Made by a program: the position numbers and the translations under genes
Shown: piece after piece, positions 36,631-45,915 of the stretch
Numbering within the stretch: the first letter of the stretch is position 1
How the letters are laid out: each line of letters starts with the position of its first letter
Assembly (NCBI RefSeq): GCF_900187565.1
Contig: NZ_FYED01000008.1
Coordinates: forward strand, 62,001-126,000
DNA length: 64,000 nt
Origin: Pseudomonas sp. Irchel 3A7
Lineage (GTDB): Bacteria; Pseudomonadota; Gammaproteobacteria; Pseudomonadales; Pseudomonadaceae
Direction: 5' to 3'
Notes under the pieces: model-generated
Seen by the model: the letters and a program-made list of their open reading frames with translations, nothing else
Databases searched by the model: none
What the model was told of the DNA's origin: nothing

Positions 36631-36759
36631 TCAGGCGCGCCAGTGGCTAAACCAATACCCAAAATAAAAGCTGACCGGAGCACAAGCGTCGTTCGCCCGG
36701 GCAGCCGCAACCGAGCGCGGGGCGCTGGCGGTATGGAGCTGTGAGAGGGCATTGAACAT
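36631..36759 (-). CDS. Aromatic-rich leader peptide (42 aa) of the DAHP synthase attenuator
   Basis: An ATG at 36759 with GGAGA 6 bases before opens a 42-codon frame that ends at 36631. The peptide ends SFYFGYWFSHWRA: three Phe, two Tyr and two Trp in ten codons. Ribosome stalling there would depend on charged Phe, Tyr or Trp tRNA. GGGTAT inside this codon run can pair with ATACCC right after the stop codon, as expected for competing stems of an attenuator. It is too short for normal gene callers. Confidence 0.8.
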   Translation of the reverse strand: MFNALSQLHTASAPRSVAAARANDACAPVSFYFGYWFSHWRA

Positions 36760-36912
36760 GGTTTGTCTCCGATGGATGCGCCGAGCTTACAAGAGCCCGG
36801 TACGAGTATTCAATCAGAAAATGCTATCGGGTAAAAATGGCGTTTTCTATTGCTTGAGCGCCCCAGCGGTTGTGACACACTTCCAGCTCCCACAAAAGGC
36901 AATCGAGGCGTG

Positions 36913-37356
36913 ATGGAATTTGAATGGCGTGCTGCAACTGACCGCGATCTTGAATTTGCCCGTGAACTGACCTGCAGCAATATGCTGCGTTATTACATTG
37001 AGCATGATCTGCTGTGGCAGGATGAGGCATTCGACGTCGCTTGGGCTGGTCGCGACAATCGTTTGATCATGCGCGGCGAGAACAGGGTGGGGTACGTCAG
37101 CCTGAGTCGAGACGCCAGGGCGCTCTACATCCGCGAATTGCAGATTTCCAAGGGGTTTCGCCGGCAAGGTGCCGGATCCTGGGCAATCGATCAGGTTTTT
37201 GCCATGGCTGGCCAGGAACGGCGCCCGGCATTGCGCTTGACGGTTTTTCAAAACAACCCGGCGCGGGCGTTATATGAAAGAAAGGGATTACAAGTGGTGG
37301 GAACGGACGAGTGTTTTCTGAGAATGCAGCGCGACGTCGAAGGTCCGCATCGCTGA
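36913..37356 (+). CDS. GNAT-family N-acetyltransferase
   Basis: The 147-residue protein has the acetyl-CoA-binding motif LQISKGFRRQGAGSWAIDQV (R/QxxGxG/A) and the C-terminal NPARALYERKGLQVVGTDECFLRMQR. It starts MEFEWRAATDRDLEFARELT at ATG 36913. The acceptor substrate is unknown. It is divergent from the DAHP synthase leader and shares the promoter region with it. Confidence 0.88.
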   Translation: MEFEWRAATDRDLEFARELTCSNMLRYYIEHDLLWQDEAFDVAWAGRDNRLIMRGENRVGYVSLSRDARALYIRELQISKGFRRQGAGSWAIDQVFAMAGQERRPALRLTVFQNNPARALYERKGLQVVGTDECFLRMQRDVEGPHR

Positions 37357-37483
37357 AACACGCTTGGCACCGGGCTTACAAGACACATTGAAACTTTTTA
37401 TCTGACGCTTTCCGCTAGGTCTGCCAGAAGCTTTTTTGCTAAGGTGTCGACAACTTAATAAGACCATATCGCGAGGTGTCTGC

Positions 37484-38125
37484 TTGATTAGGGTGCTAGT
37501 GGTCGATGACCATGATCTCGTTCGTACAGGCATTACACGAATGCTGGCTGACATCGATGGCCTGCAAGTGGTCGGCCAGGCTGAATCGGGGGAAGAGTCC
37601 CTGCTCAAGGCGCGTGAGCTGAAACCCGATGTGGTCTTGATGGACGTCAAGATGCCCGGTATCGGCGGTCTTGAAGCCACTCGCAAATTGTTGCGCAGTC
37701 ATCCGGACATCAAAGTCGTCGCGGTGACTGTCTGTGAGGAAGATCCGTTTCCTACACGGTTATTGCAGGCCGGTGCCGCGGGCTACCTGACCAAAGGCGC
37801 GGGTTTGCCGGAAATGGTCCAGGCCATCCGCCTGGTATTCGCCGGGCAGCGCTACATCAGTCCGCAAATCGCTCAGCAACTGGCGATCAAATCCTTCCAG
37901 CCGACCAACGATTCGCCCTTCGATGCCTTGTCCGAGCGGGAGATCCAGATTGCGTTGATGATCGTTGGTTGCCAGAAGGTCCAGATCATTTCCGACAAGC
38001 TGTGCCTGTCGCCAAAAACCGTGAACACCTACCGTTACCGCATTTTCGAGAAGCTTTCGATCAGCAGTGATGTCGAGTTGACGCTGCTGGCGGTTCGTCA
38101 CGGCATGGTTGATGCCAGCCTCTGA
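37484..38125 (+). CDS. gacA: GacA response regulator
   Basis: The 213-residue regulator begins at a TTG codon (37484) with GAGGTG before it, as in other Pseudomonas gacA genes. The receiver has DDHDLVRTG and [11 protein letters not shown] with the phospho-Asp at residue 54; the LuxR-type helix-turn-helix is [40 protein letters not shown]. With the sensor GacS it switches on the small RNAs rsmX/Y/Z, which free mRNAs from RsmA/E and control secondary metabolism. uvrC follows after 2 bases, the usual gacA-uvrC arrangement. Confidence 0.98.
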   Translation: MIRVLVVDDHDLVRTGITRMLADIDGLQVVGQAESGEESLLKARELKPDVVLMDVKMPGIGGLEATRKLLRSHPDIKVVAVTVCEEDPFPTRLLQAGAAGYLTKGAGLPEMVQAIRLVFAGQRYISPQIAQQLAIKSFQPTNDSPFDALSEREIQIALMIVGCQKVQIISDKLCLSPKTVNTYRYRIFEKLSISSDVELTLLAVRHGMVDASL

Positions 38126-38127
38126 AA

Positions 38128-39951
38128 ATGACTGATACCTTTGATCCAAGTGCCTTTCTGTCGACCGTCAGTGGGCGCCCCGGTGTGTACCGCATGTTCG
38201 ACAGCGATGCGCGCCTGCTGTATGTCGGCAAGGCCAAGAATCTCAAGAACCGCCTGTCGAGCTACTTCCGAAAAACCGGCCTGGCGCCCAAGACAGCTGC
38301 GCTGGTGGCCCGTATCGCCCAGGTCGAAACGACCATCACGGCCAACGAAACCGAGGCGTTGCTGCTTGAGCAGACGCTGATCAAGGAATGGCGTCCGCCG
38401 TACAACATCCTGCTGCGGGACGATAAGTCCTACCCCTACGTATTTCTCTCCGATGGCCAATTCCCGCGTCTGAGCATCCACCGTGGGGCGAAGAAGGCCA
38501 AGGGCAAGTATTTCGGACCTTATCCCAGCGCCGGTGCGATTCGCGAAAGCCTGAGCCTGCTGCAAAAGACGTTTTTCGTTCGCCAGTGCGAAGACAGCTA
38601 TTACAAGAACCGCACGCGACCTTGCCTTCAATACCAGATCAAGCGCTGCAAGGCGCCCTGTGTCGGTCTGGTCGAGCCCGAAGTGTATGCCGAGGACGTC
38701 CGGCACTCGGTGATGTTTCTTGAAGGTCGCAGCAATGCGTTGACCGATGAATTATCGACGGCCATGGAAGAGGCAGCGATCAACCTGGAGTTCGAGCGCG
38801 CCGCCGAGTTGCGCGACCAGATTTCGCTGCTGCGGCGGGTGCAGGACCAGCAGAGCATGGAAGGCGGGACCGGTGATGTCGACGTGATCGCGGCGTTCGT
38901 CAATCCCGGCGGCGCCTGCGTGCATTTGATCAGCGTGCGCGGTGGGCGGGTGCTTGGCAGCAAGAACTTCTTCCCGCAGGTCGGTATTGAAGAGGACGTT
39001 TGCGAAGTCATGGCAGCATTTCTTGGCCAGTACTTCATCAGCAGCCCTGAACGCGACTTGCCCAGCGAGCTGATCGTCAACGTGGTTCACGAGGACTTTC
39101 CGACCCTGATTGCGGCCATCGAAGAGCTGCGTGGTCGCGAATTGACCATCAGTCACCGGGTGCGCGGCACGCGAGCACGCTGGCAGCAACTGGCGGTGAC
39201 CAACGCGGAGCAGGCGTTGGGCGCACGTCTGGCGAACCGTCAGCACATCACGGCGCGCTTCGACGCGCTGGCAGACGTATTGAAGCTGGACGAGCCACCG
39301 CAGCGACTCGAGTGCTATGACATCAGTCACTCCAGCGGTGAAGCGACCGTGGCGTCTTGCGTGGTGTTCGGCCCCGAAGGCCCGATCAAGTCCGACTACC
39401 GTCGCTACAACATCGAAGGCGTGACGGCCGGGGATGACTACGCGGCGATGCATCAGGCGCTGACGCGACGCTTCAGCAAGCTGAAGGACGGGGAGGGCAA
39501 GCTGCCGGACATCCTGCTGGTGGACGGTGGCAAGGGGCAGCTATCCATGGCCCGCGACGTGCTCAATGAGCTGGCGGTGCCGGACCTGATCCTTCTCGGC
39601 GTGGCCAAGGGGGCGACGCGCAAGGCCGGCTTCGAAACCCTGTACCTTAATGACGCCGCCCATGAATTCACCTTGCGCGGAGATTCCCCCGCGCTGCATT
39701 TGATCCAGCAGATTCGTGACGAAGCTCACCGCTTCGCCATTACCGGGCACCGTGCCCGACGCGGAAAAACCCGTCGAACGTCTACGCTTGAGGGTGTTGC
39801 CGGTGTCGGACCCACTCGTCGACGCGATTTGTTGAAACATTTTGGTGGATTGCAGGAGCTGTCTCGTGCCAGCATCGAAGAGATCGCCAAAGCACCCGGG
39901 ATCAGTAAAAAGCTCGCAGAGTTGATTTATGCAAATCTGCACAGCGAGTAG
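38128..39951 (+). CDS. uvrC: Excinuclease ABC subunit C
   Basis: The 607-residue endonuclease makes both cuts in UvrAB-mediated nucleotide excision repair. An N-terminal GIY-YIG domain ([25 protein letters not shown]), a Cys-rich linker ([17 protein letters not shown]), the UvrB-contacting UVR motif, an RNase H-like C-half ([28 protein letters not shown]) and a helix-hairpin-helix end ([21 protein letters not shown]) are all in order. Starts 2 bases after gacA, so probably cotranscribed. Confidence 0.98.
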   Translation: MTDTFDPSAFLSTVSGRPGVYRMFDSDARLLYVGKAKNLKNRLSSYFRKTGLAPKTAALVARIAQVETTITANETEALLLEQTLIKEWRPPYNILLRDDKSYPYVFLSDGQFPRLSIHRGAKKAKGKYFGPYPSAGAIRESLSLLQKTFFVRQCEDSYYKNRTRPCLQYQIKRCKAPCVGLVEPEVYAEDVRHSVMFLEGRSNALTDELSTAMEEAAINLEFERAAELRDQISLLRRVQDQQSMEGGTGDVDVIAAFVNPGGACVHLISVRGGRVLGSKNFFPQVGIEEDVCEVMAAFLGQYFISSPERDLPSELIVNVVHEDFPTLIAAIEELRGRELTISHRVRGTRARWQQLAVTNAEQALGARLANRQHITARFDALADVLKLDEPPQRLECYDISHSSGEATVASCVVFGPEGPIKSDYRRYNIEGVTAGDDYAAMHQALTRRFSKLKDGEGKLPDILLVDGGKGQLSMARDVLNELAVPDLILLGVAKGATRKAGFETLYLNDAAHEFTLRGDSPALHLIQQIRDEAHRFAITGHRARRGKTRRTSTLEGVAGVGPTRRRDLLKHFGGLQELSRASIEEIAKAPGISKKLAELIYANLHSE

Positions 39952-39983
39952 AATGCCCCCTCACCTCGTAGCCAGTTGTGCCG

Positions 39984-40544
39984 ATGAATATCCCTAATCT
40001 GATTACCGTTCTACGTGTCCTGCTCATACCGATCTTCATTTTACTGTTTTACCTGCCTTACCAATGGAGCTACCTGGCGTCAGCCTCGGTCTTCGCATTT
40101 GCCGCTGCCACGGACTGGCTGGACGGGTATCTGGCCCGCCGTCTGGAACAAAGCACGCCGTTCGGGGCTTTTCTCGATCCCGTTGCCGACAAGTTGATGG
40201 TTGCCGTTGCACTGGTACTGCTGGTGCAGGAACACGGCAATCTGTGGCTCACGCTGCCGGCTGCCGTGATCATCGGTCGCGAGATCGTGGTTTCGGCCCT
40301 GCGTGAATGGATGGCCGAACTCGGCGCGCGTGCCCATGTGGCTGTGTCGAACCTGGGCAAATGGAAAACCGCCGCGCAGATGCTGGCGCTGGTGATCCTT
40401 CTGGCCAATCCGTCGCACTTCAGCTTTTGGGTGGCGTTGGGTTATGCCTTGCTGATGGTGTCTGCCGGCCTGACGTTGTGGTCCATGGTCCAGTACTTGC
40501 GGGCTGCCTGGCCGCATCTGAAGACCGACGTTGAAAAGAAATAA
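39984..40544 (+). CDS. pgsA: CDP-diacylglycerol-glycerol-3-phosphate 3-phosphatidyltransferase
   Basis: The 186-residue inner-membrane enzyme makes phosphatidylglycerol phosphate. It has the CDP-alcohol phosphotransferase motif [20 protein letters not shown] followed by LDPVADKL, and about four to five helices. It starts [14 protein letters not shown] at ATG 39984; a GTG at 39978 is in frame but lacks the family start. Follows uvrC by 32 bases and precedes the tRNA genes. Confidence 0.97.
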   Translation: MNIPNLITVLRVLLIPIFILLFYLPYQWSYLASASVFAFAAATDWLDGYLARRLEQSTPFGAFLDPVADKLMVAVALVLLVQEHGNLWLTLPAAVIIGREIVVSALREWMAELGARAHVAVSNLGKWKTAAQMLALVILLANPSHFSFWVALGYALLMVSAGLTLWSMVQYLRAAWPHLKTDVEKK

Positions 40545-40564
40545 AACTTTTTTGAATCAAAGGG

Positions 40565-40592
40565 TTGACGGGGCTTCTGGATTCTATAGAAT
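40565..40592 (+). promoter_or_regulatory. Promoter of the tRNA-Gly/tRNA-Cys unit
   Basis: TTGACG (40565-40570) and TAGAAT (40587-40592) are 16 bases apart, 16 bases before the tRNA-Gly. A second reading of the -10 as TATAGA would give too short a spacer. Confidence 0.65.
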
Positions 40593-40607
40593 GCGCCACA
40601 CCAAGAC

Positions 40608-40683
<76 letters not shown>

Positions 40684-40729
40684 AGTTTGTACGCATTTGA
40701 TGTCGCGCTACTGACAGCAAATGTTTTGA

Positions 40730-40803
40730 GGCCGAGTAGCAAAATGGTTATGCAGCGGATTGCAAATCCGCCTACGCCGGTTCGATTCCGACCTCGGCCT
40801 CCA
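40730..40803 (+). tRNA. tRNA-Cys (GCA)
   Basis: A 74-base cloverleaf with acceptor stem GGCCGAG/CTCGGCC, anticodon stem-loop CGGATTGCAAATCCG (anticodon GCA), TTCGATT in the T arm and encoded CCA. A decayed copy of its 3' half and terminator lies at 45552-45656. Confidence 0.98.
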
Positions 40804-40811
40804 CTATAAAC

Positions 40812-40844
40812 AACCCCGTAGATCGATGATCTACGGGGTTTTTT
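40812..40844 (+). terminator. Rho-independent terminator of the tRNA unit
   Basis: Perfect 13-bp stem AACCCCGTAGATC/GATCTACGGGGTT with a 3-base loop and a run of six T. It follows tRNA-Cys by 8 bases, so tRNA-Leu downstream needs its own promoter. Confidence 0.93.
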
Positions 40845-40946
40845 ATTGGCTTCAGGAAAGTGCTTCGGTGGCACATGTCCGCTGTTGGTTGTACTTGGGA
40901 GAGAGGCTCCTACCAAAGCTAATGCAGGTTAGTTAAGAGTGACAAA

Positions 40947-41045
40947 ACCTGTGGCGAGGGAGCTTGCTCCCGCTGGGCTGCGTAGCGGCCCCAAAAAAAG
41001 GACTGCTGCGCAGTCCAACGGGAGCAAGCTCCCTCGCCACAGGTT
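40947..41045. repeat. REP-like long inverted repeat, GAGGGAGCTTGCTCCC class
   Basis: Arms CCTGTGGCGAGGGAGCTTGC and the inverse are perfect over about 25 bases. The interior carries GCTGCGTAGCGGCCCC and CTGCTGCGCAGTCC, which recur in the element at 54521, so the two belong to one subfamily. Confidence 0.9.
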
Positions 41046-41071
41046 AATCTTCATCTAACGATCCAGTCACT

Positions 41072-44000
41072 TCAATAAGGCCGAGCGTTGCAAGCCTCGT
41101 CGATGATGTCGATGAAGTCATCATGGGAAACCGGTTTGCTCACGTGGTAGTTGAATCCGGACTGCCTGGCTTTTCTCTGGTCATTGCTGTTTGTATAGCC
41201 TGTAAGGGCGATGGCCGGCGTGTGTTTGAGTTGGGGAAACTGTCGAATGGCCTGGATGAATTGATGGCCATCCATGGCAGGCATCCCGATGTCCGAAATG
41301 ATGACGTCATAGTTGCTGTCCTTCGCGGCCTTGAGGGCTTGCAACGGATCATTGAAAGCCTCCACGTGGGCGTCTTCCATTTCCAGCAGCATCTGCAGGA
41401 CGTCCATGACGTCTCGAGAGTCTTCCACCAGCAGGACTTTCTGGCCGACCAGACGTCCCGGTTCTGCGACGGCCGGTTGTTCGCCAGGCTGCTGTGAGGG
41501 CTGGGAAAGCGGTAGCCGGATGGTAAAGGTGCAGCCTCGGCCAATGCCTTCGGACGTGACATCCACCGAGCCGCCATGAGCTTCCACCAGTTGCCGCACC
41601 AACGACAGGCCTATGCCCAGGCCTTCACGCTGATGGCTGGTGTGCTGGTTGTCCGCCTGGCTGAAGAGGTCAAACACCTTGTGCAGGTTGTCCCCTTCAA
41701 GTCCCACGCCGCTATCGATGACGTCCAGCTGGGCCATGTCCTCGACGCGATGGGCGACCAGCTCGACACGACCCTCCTTGGGCGTGAACTTCAACGCGTT
41801 ATTCACCAGGTTCCAGACGATCTGTTCCAGGCGCGTGCTGTCGGCATCGACCACCAACGGCGGCTCGGGCGGCTGCGGTACGTGCAGCGTGACCTCGCAC
41901 GGATGCTGGTCATTGATTACCACGGTGTAGATATCCTGGAGAATCCGCCCCAGGTCCACTGCCTGCTTTTTCAGCTTGAGTTTGCCGGTGCGCACCCGGG
42001 CGACGTCCAGCAGGTCGTCGATGATCCGCGCCTGACTCGAAACGGCATCGCAGATGGTGTTCACGGCTTTCATGACCGGGCCGGCGGTTTTGGTGACGGG
42101 CAGGCGGCGCAGCAGTTCGGCATTGAGCTGTATGAGATTGAGCGGGTGCTTGAGCTCGTGGGACATCACCGCAAAGAACTCGTCCTTGAGGTGGCTGCTG
42201 GATTGGGTTTCGGCGAGTTTCTGGCTTTGTTCGTCGTGCATGCGCTTGTGACCGGTCAGGTCACGGGCAATTTTGACGTAGCCCTCCAGGTTCTCTCCCT
42301 TTAGCAGCGTGACTTCACCGCTGCAATAAAAGCGGCTGCCATCTTTGCGCAGGTGCCAGCGTTCGTCTTCGCCGCGACCCTGCTCGCGGGCTGCTTTCAA
42401 TTCCAGCGCAGGTATGCCGGCGGCACGATCCTCGGGCGAGAAGATAAGGTCGTAATAAGCGCCGAGCACTTCCGCTTTGGTGTAGCCGAATATCAGCTCG
42501 GCGCCGGTGTTCCAGTCGGTAATCACGCCATGCTCATCGAGAATGATGATGGCGAAATCGTGTGTGCTCTCGGCGACCAGGCGCATGCGTTCTTCATTCA
42601 GGCGCAACTCATCTTCCGCCGTGCGACGCTTGGTAATGTCGATAAAGGTCAGTACCGTGCCGTCGATGTGATCCTCGCTGGAACGATAGGGCAGGAGGCG
42701 GGCGATATACCAGCGCTGGTCGTTGCTGCTGACCTCACGCTCGATCATGTTCAGCGATTCGAAGACGGCCGCGGCATCCTCGGTCATTTCCGGATAATCG
42801 AGCCGATGGGTGATGTCCAGCAACGAGCGTCCTGTGTCGACCGGCAGCATGCTGAAAATGTCCGTGGCCCGAGGTGTGAACCAGCGGATGCGCATGTTGC
42901 GATCGACGAATACCGTGGCAATGTCGGTCGAGGCAATCAGGTTGGTGAGGTAGTCGTTGATCTTGTCGGTTTCTTCAACCTTGGTCTTGAGCTCGAAGTT
43001 GACCGTCAGCAACTCTTCGTTGATCGACTGCAATTCTTCCTTGCTGGTTTCCAGTTCTTCGGTGGCCGAACGCAGCTCTTCGTTGATGGCCTGCATTTCC
43101 TCGTTCGAGGCCTTCAGTTCCTCGCTGGAGACTTCCGACTGCTCGATCGTTTCCTGCAAGTGCAGCTTGGTACGCTGCAGCTCATGCTCAAGGTTGACCA
43201 GCATCTGGTTTTCAGTCTGATTGGCGGCGACCTCCCGCGGGTCTTGAGGGTCGACACTGCGCTCCTCGAAGGTCACCAGCACACAGTCGGTGTCTGTTTT
43301 TTCATCGTTGAACGGGTGTGCCGTCAGGTCGATCAGGTAGTTATTCCGATCACGCTCGAAGCGGACTTTGCGGGACGTGACTGGCACACCCGCCTGGTTT
43401 GCCTGGAACAGGGTAGTGCGGATTTCCAGGCGCAGGTCCGGGTGAGCCAGCGTCAGCAGATTGCGGGAAATCTCACCGGCAACGTAGCGCAGGAAACGCC
43501 CGGCGCCTTCGCTCATGTGCAGGATGTTGGCGTTACTGTCGACAATGATGCTCGGCGGGGCGGCCTTTTCCAGCGCTCGCAGGTGAATATCGGCGTAAGA
43601 GACTTTGCGTGGCACCGTCGCTTCAATGGGGCTGACGGCAGCTGTGGTCCGTGCATAGCCACCCCGCGGCATGGCCGGCGCACGCCGGACGCTGCTCGAA
43701 ACGCTTTTGGCGCGGAAGATGCGGTTACGCTTGTCCACCGGGGTAAACAGGTCCAGGCAACCATCAGCAGACTCGGAAGTGCCCAGAAACAAATAGCCAC
43801 CCGGCCTCAAGGCAAAATGGAACATCTGCATGATGTCACGCTGCACTTCGCGGTCGAGGTAGATAAGCAGGTTTCGGCAGACGATCAGATCGATTTGAGA
43901 GAACGGCGGATCCAGCAACAGGCTGTGTTTGGCGAACAGCACTTTTTCGCGGATTTCCTTGCGCACGCGATAGTGCAGGTTTTCCCGTGAGAAGTACTGA

Positions 44001-45217
44001 CGCATACGCGAAGGGGGAACGTCGGTCACGATCGCTTCGGGATAGGCGCCGGCACGGCCAAAGGCGATGGCACGATCATCGATGTCGGTAGCGAAGATCT
44101 GCAACTTGGCAGGATTGGCTTCTAGCGTCAGCTGGTCGCTTAACAGGATGGCCAGGCTGTAGGCTTCTTCGCCCGTCGAGCAGCCGGCCGACCAGACACG
44201 GATTTCTTCTCGATACGGCAGGGTTTCTCTTAGCGAAGTGACCAGGTTCGGAATGACATCGCGTTCCAGTGCCTCGAACGCATCGCGGTCGCGGAAGAAA
44301 TTGGTGACACCGATCAGCATGTCGCCCAGCAATGCCTTGGTTTCTTCCGGGTGGGTTTGCAGGTATTGGTAGTAGGCAGCCAAGTCCGGTTGAGCGGTCA
44401 CTTGCAGGCGGCGTTCAATGCGACGCAGTACCGTTGCACGCTTGTAGTGTTTGAAGTCGTGGCCAGTACCCACGCGCAATTGCTGCAAAATGTCCTGTAG
44501 CAGTTGTTCGGCGAGGGCGACGTCGCGTTCGGTGGACGGTGGCAGGGCCTTGAATTCCGGGTCATTGGCGGTCGGCAGGGTGATGGCTTGCGAGTTGCGC
44601 CAAAGCTCCAGCAATTTTTGCGGCATCTCCACGACAGGTAGCACCAGATCGACCATTTGCGTGTCGATGGCTGCCCGCGGCATGCCGTCGAACTCGGCAT
44701 CTTCCGGCGCCTGCACGAGTGTAATCCCCCCTTGCTCCTTGATCCGCGACAGACCGACCGCGCCATCGGAGCCAGTGCCCGAGAGCACCACACAAAAGGC
44801 CCGCTCCTTGTGCACATCCGCCAAGTCCCGGAAGAACAGGTCAATGGCGATGTGTGATCCAGGTGGTCGCTGCGAGGATGTCACCGAAAGATAACCATCG
44901 TTCATCGTCAGGTCATGGGCCGGAGAGATGACGTACACGGTGTTTATTTCAATGCCAATCGTGTCAGTCACTTGGCGGACCGGCATTTGGGTGACGTCCT
45001 GGATAATCCGGTCCGCGATGCTTTCGTGATCAGGCGATAGATGAAGAATGACGACAAAGGCCATGCCGCTGTCAGCGGGCATGTGTTCAAAAAACGACTT
45101 GAGCGCTTGCAGTCCGCCAGCGGAGGCTCCGATCCCGACCACGGCAAATGGAAGGGTGCTGGGTGTCAACTCCTTGCGCTGCGGGGCACTGGGTGAGCGC
45201 TTCGCGGAAGACTTCAT
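41072..45217 (-). CDS. CheB-CheR-PAS-histidine kinase-receiver fusion protein
   Basis: The 1381-residue protein joins many signalling parts. Residues about 25-210 are a CheB-type methylesterase with Ser (GIGASAGGL), His (HLSPDHE) and Asp (GTGSDGAVG) of the catalytic triad. Residues about 240-490 are a CheR methyltransferase (SAGCSTGEEAYSLA, DLIVCRNLLIYLD). A PAS domain (IIVDSNANILHMSE), a long heptad coiled coil (ELKASNEEMQAINEELRSAT), two more PAS domains, an HK core (SHELKHPLNLIQLNAELL, NLVNNALKFTP, GLGIGLSLVRQLVEAHGG) and a receiver (VLLVEDSRDVMDVL, DVIISDIGMPAMDG) follow. No chemoreceptor genes are near. The target of its methyl group turnover and output partner are unknown. AAGG lies before the ATG. 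Confidence 0.92.
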   Translation of the reverse strand: MKSSAKRSPSAPQRKELTPSTLPFAVVGIGASAGGLQALKSFFEHMPADSGMAFVVILHLSPDHESIADRIIQDVTQMPVRQVTDTIGIEINTVYVISPAHDLTMNDGYLSVTSSQRPPGSHIAIDLFFRDLADVHKERAFCVVLSGTGSDGAVGLSRIKEQGGITLVQAPEDAEFDGMPRAAIDTQMVDLVLPVVEMPQKLLELWRNSQAITLPTANDPEFKALPPSTERDVALAEQLLQDILQQLRVGTGHDFKHYKRATVLRRIERRLQVTAQPDLAAYYQYLQTHPEETKALLGDMLIGVTNFFRDRDAFEALERDVIPNLVTSLRETLPYREEIRVWSAGCSTGEEAYSLAILLSDQLTLEANPAKLQIFATDIDDRAIAFGRAGAYPEAIVTDVPPSRMRQYFSRENLHYRVRKEIREKVLFAKHSLLLDPPFSQIDLIVCRNLLIYLDREVQRDIMQMFHFALRPGGYLFLGTSESADGCLDLFTPVDKRNRIFRAKSVSSSVRRAPAMPRGGYARTTAAVSPIEATVPRKVSYADIHLRALEKAAPPSIIVDSNANILHMSEGAGRFLRYVAGEISRNLLTLAHPDLRLEIRTTLFQANQAGVPVTSRKVRFERDRNNYLIDLTAHPFNDEKTDTDCVLVTFEERSVDPQDPREVAANQTENQMLVNLEHELQRTKLHLQETIEQSEVSSEELKASNEEMQAINEELRSATEELETSKEELQSINEELLTVNFELKTKVEETDKINDYLTNLIASTDIATVFVDRNMRIRWFTPRATDIFSMLPVDTGRSLLDITHRLDYPEMTEDAAAVFESLNMIEREVSSNDQRWYIARLLPYRSSEDHIDGTVLTFIDITKRRTAEDELRLNEERMRLVAESTHDFAIIILDEHGVITDWNTGAELIFGYTKAEVLGAYYDLIFSPEDRAAGIPALELKAAREQGRGEDERWHLRKDGSRFYCSGEVTLLKGENLEGYVKIARDLTGHKRMHDEQSQKLAETQSSSHLKDEFFAVMSHELKHPLNLIQLNAELLRRLPVTKTAGPVMKAVNTICDAVSSQARIIDDLLDVARVRTGKLKLKKQAVDLGRILQDIYTVVINDQHPCEVTLHVPQPPEPPLVVDADSTRLEQIVWNLVNNALKFTPKEGRVELVAHRVEDMAQLDVIDSGVGLEGDNLHKVFDLFSQADNQHTSHQREGLGIGLSLVRQLVEAHGGSVDVTSEGIGRGCTFTIRLPLSQPSQQPGEQPAVAEPGRLVGQKVLLVEDSRDVMDVLQMLLEMEDAHVEAFNDPLQALKAAKDSNYDVIISDIGMPAMDGHQFIQAIRQFPQLKHTPAIALTGYTNSNDQRKARQSGFNYHVSKPVSHDDFIDIIDEACNARPY

Positions 45218-45551
45218 TCATATGGCCTTAAAAGGCTTCGACAATGGCCTGCCGACGCCAATCCAAACGGGTTAGAGATAGTGAAAAAAGGATAATGCGG
45301 CAGGCGTTGCATTGCGAAATATCGTCGCTACCGACGCCCATGATAGTTAAAGTATAGGCGTTGGCCAGTGTCGCAATTTCCGTGGGGAACCCGTTCTTGA
45401 TAACCCGTTGAATCACTCCCTCGCCCAAAGGTTTATACCTCTGTCGATTTCACTCACACGTGGCGACGATACCTGTGTTCGGCGAGGACTTGTTTCTTGA
45501 CGGTGCGGGCGGAGTGTAAGCGCCAGGCTATTGAAATATCGGGATTTCTCG
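45218..45551. other. Intergenic stretch before the tRNA-Cys remnant
   Basis: No credible gene is seen; ORFs here are short, without ribosome sites or family features. The region should hold the promoter of the CheB-CheR fusion gene. Confidence 0.5.
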
Positions 45552-45656
45552 ATGGATTGCAGAATCTCCCGACAGCGGTTTGGTACCGACTTTGTCGATC
45601 ACTGCAAGAAAACTTCGTAGGTCCATGATTTGCGAAGTTTTTTATTTTCGGAATCA
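45552..45656 (+). pseudogene. Decayed copy of the tRNA-Cys 3' half and its terminator
   Basis: By eye about 70% of the bases match 40755-40856, i.e. from the anticodon stem of tRNA-Cys (GGATTGCA shared) through the T arm (CGGTT and CCGAC shared), the CACT after CCA, and the terminator hairpin to the T-run (GTTTTTTATT shared). The copy would no longer fold or be charged: T-arm loop and acceptor stem are broken. A decayed hairpin (AACTTCG/CGAAGTT) with six T remains at 45611-45642. It lies on the far side of the CheB-CheR gene from the real tRNA-Cys, so an insertion or duplication bounded by the tRNA is likely. Confidence 0.65.
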
Positions 45657-45690
45657 GCAAGATTTAGTCTTGAAAATCGCACTCCCGACC

Positions 45691-45719
45691 TTGCTTCACC
45701 GGGACGGGATGTATATATT
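45691..45719 (+). promoter_or_regulatory. Promoter of tRNA-Leu
   Basis: TTGCTT (45691-45696) and TATATT (45714-45719) are 17 bases apart and 26 bases before the tRNA. The stretch after the -10 is rich in C, as at stringently controlled stable-RNA promoters. Confidence 0.6.
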
Positions 45720-45745
45720 TCCCCCCTCTGATTCACCGCGCTACC

Positions 45746-45832
45746 GCCCGAATGGCGAAACTGGTAGACGCATGGGACTTAAAATCCCCCGCTCGTAAGG
45801 GCGTGCCGGTTCGATTCCGGCTTCGGGCACCA
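45746..45832 (+). tRNA. tRNA-Leu (TAA)
   Basis: An 87-base tRNA with acceptor stem GCCCGAA/TTCGGGC, anticodon loop around GACTTAAAATC (anticodon TAA), long variable arm (CGCTCGTAAGGGCG), TTCGATT in the T arm and encoded CCA. It stands 4.9 kb from tRNA-Cys. Confidence 0.98.
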
Positions 45833-45841
45833 TCTAAAATC

Positions 45842-45883
45842 AAGGGTTTGCGAGCGAAAGCTAATGCAAACCCTTGTTTGTTT
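45842..45883 (+). terminator. Terminator after tRNA-Leu
   Basis: Perfect 10-bp stem AAGGGTTTGC/GCAAACCCTT with a 14-base loop, followed by GTTTGTTT. Confidence 0.85.
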
Positions 45884-45915
45884 CCGGGCCGCAATTTTCA
45901 GATGCAGCCCACACC

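Noticed and set aside
36525..36752. A 75-codon frame across the attenuator region
   Set aside because: It crosses the terminator hairpin in another frame, is Pro/Ser/Gly-rich, and conflicts with the well-placed leader peptide.
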